Shown piece by piece: positions 5,681-6,193 of a DNA stretch of 6,193 bases (the stretch's first letter is position 1; the number at the start of each line of letters is the position of its first letter). Source of the DNA: Luminiphilus sp. (GTDB taxonomy: Bacteria > Pseudomonadota > Gammaproteobacteria > Pseudomonadales > Halieaceae); the NCBI GenBank assembly GCA_029251065.1, contig JAQXEB010000238.1, positions 1 through 6,193 of the forward strand, read 5' to 3'. A model generated the notes under the pieces. That model made no database searches, had not been told where the DNA came from, and saw only the letters and a program-made list of their open reading frames with translations. Position numbers and translations under genes: made by a program.

Positions 5681-6097
5681 TTAGGTCTTAAAGAGAACCT
5701 CAGGATTAACCATGGTCTTCATTTCCAAAACGTTCCCGTTGGGGTCTGCAATGAAGAACGTTTCTTGCTCGAATTCTGTACCTTTGAATCGTCTGTACGG
5801 AGGGTCTAAGTAATCGTGATCCGATTGTTCTATGCGCTGCTTTAGGGCGTTGAAATCGGACTCGGACATGTGTGCACCAAAGTGAGGCACACTGACCGCA
5901 CCCATATCGACGTCATGTCGTACTCCGGGTAGCCGCTCGGTGCTCTGATGCAGCGTGAGCTCATTGCCCCAAAAGTCGACATCGACCCACCGACCGCGTT
6001 CGCTGTTGCCGGTTTGGCACCCCAGTATTTCGGTATAGAAGGTTACAGTGGTCGCAAGGTCCCCTGCTGGAACCGCTAGGTGGAATATCTGTGACAT
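5681..6097 (-). CDS. VOC-superfamily protein (glyoxalase/dioxygenase fold), substrate unknown
   Basis: This 138-residue protein has the vicinal-oxygen-chelate pattern. It opens with FHLAVPAGDLATTVTFYTEILGC (residues 5-27), has WVDVDFWGNELTLHQ in the middle, then VPHFGAHMSESDFNAL (70-85), and ends with ETFFIADPNGNVLEMK (112-127). Candidate metal ligands are H6, H72 and E125, the usual His-His-Glu arrangement. It resembles a widespread group of single-module VOC proteins annotated as glyoxalase/bleomycin resistance/dioxygenase, whose reaction is mostly undetermined; I do not assign one. It should be soluble, with no signal peptide or membrane segment seen. The ATG (complement of 6095-6097) is preceded by GAGG (complement of 6103-6106) at 5-base spacing, which supports this start. 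It is transcribed toward the tRNA-Leu terminator, on its own, and has no visible link to the cluster on its left. Confidence 0.88.
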   Translation of the reverse strand: MSQIFHLAVPAGDLATTVTFYTEILGCQTGNSERGRWVDVDFWGNELTLHQSTERLPGVRHDVDMGAVSVPHFGAHMSESDFNALKQRIEQSDHDYLDPPYRRFKGTEFEQETFFIADPNGNVLEMKTMVNPEVLFKT

Positions 6098-6130
6098 AGC
6101 TGCCTCGTTGTTAACATATCCGAAGGCGCC

Positions 6131-6139
6131 ATTTTATCA
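6131..6139 (-). promoter_or_regulatory. Possible extended -10 promoter element for the VOC gene
   Basis: On the minus strand TGATAAAAT (complement of 6131-6139) matches an extended -10 (TGnTATAAT) with one mismatch in the hexamer, about 34 bases before the start codon. It lies in an A/T-rich stretch of 6131-6151. No good -35 is seen at 17 bases. The rest of the span from 6098 to the right edge holds nothing else that I recognise. Confidence 0.35.
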
Positions 6140-6193
6140 TTATTTATTTTGAATGCGTGCGTAATGAATCTCAGTTAAAAAAGACCTCAACAG

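Noticed and set aside
5361..5684. Rightward 107-residue open frame through the tRNA end, terminator and spacer
   Set aside because: Its start lies inside the tRNA and it reads through a strong terminator. The remaining C-terminal part matches no family I recognise.

Overview
The window is a chromosomal housekeeping segment from a gammaproteobacterium. The gene order rlmE-ftsH-folP-glmM-secG-tRNA-Leu(GAG) is the one known from E. coli and relatives. The FtsH sequence reads closer to Pseudomonas-type FtsH than to the enteric form (for example GRHRG and the MSEKEKLNTAYHEAGH stretch). I therefore favour a marine or environmental member of the Pseudomonadales/Cellvibrionales side of the class. That placement is an inference from remembered sequences, not a computed phylogeny.

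Layout, left to right. Bases 1-592 hold the 23S rRNA 2'-O-methyltransferase RlmE, which lacks only about 13 N-terminal residues at the window edge. A 138-base gap follows and carries a convincing sigma-32 (heat-shock) promoter. Next comes ftsH (731-2644), the membrane AAA+ zinc protease. Six bases later begins folP (dihydropteroate synthase, 2651-3502), which overlaps glmM (phosphoglucosamine mutase, 3499-4839) in a GTGA junction. A 95-base gap with a possible sigma-70 promoter and a hairpin precedes secG (4935-5303). tRNA-Leu(GAG) lies 14 bases after secG, and a very strong intrinsic terminator (5411-5449) closes the unit. Bases 5450-5680 have no gene I can support. A convergent minus-strand gene for a VOC-superfamily (glyoxalase/dioxygenase-fold) protein occupies 5681-6097, and its probable promoter region runs to the right edge.

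How the genes relate. RlmE matures the ribosome and FtsH performs membrane-protein quality control; both are heat-shock functions in E. coli. FolP makes the folate precursor. GlmM makes glucosamine-1-phosphate for peptidoglycan and LPS. SecG assists the SecYEG translocon, whose unassembled SecY subunit is an FtsH substrate in E. coli. The cluster therefore joins growth, envelope synthesis and membrane proteostasis.

No previously undescribed system is evident. The points most worth a second look are: a Val in place of the Walker B Asp in FtsH, together with a Gln in its P-loop; the sigma-32 promoter in front of ftsH; four consecutive genes that appear to use non-ATG starts; and the break in conserved gene order right after the tRNA, where a VOC gene and an unexplained 231-base spacer sit.
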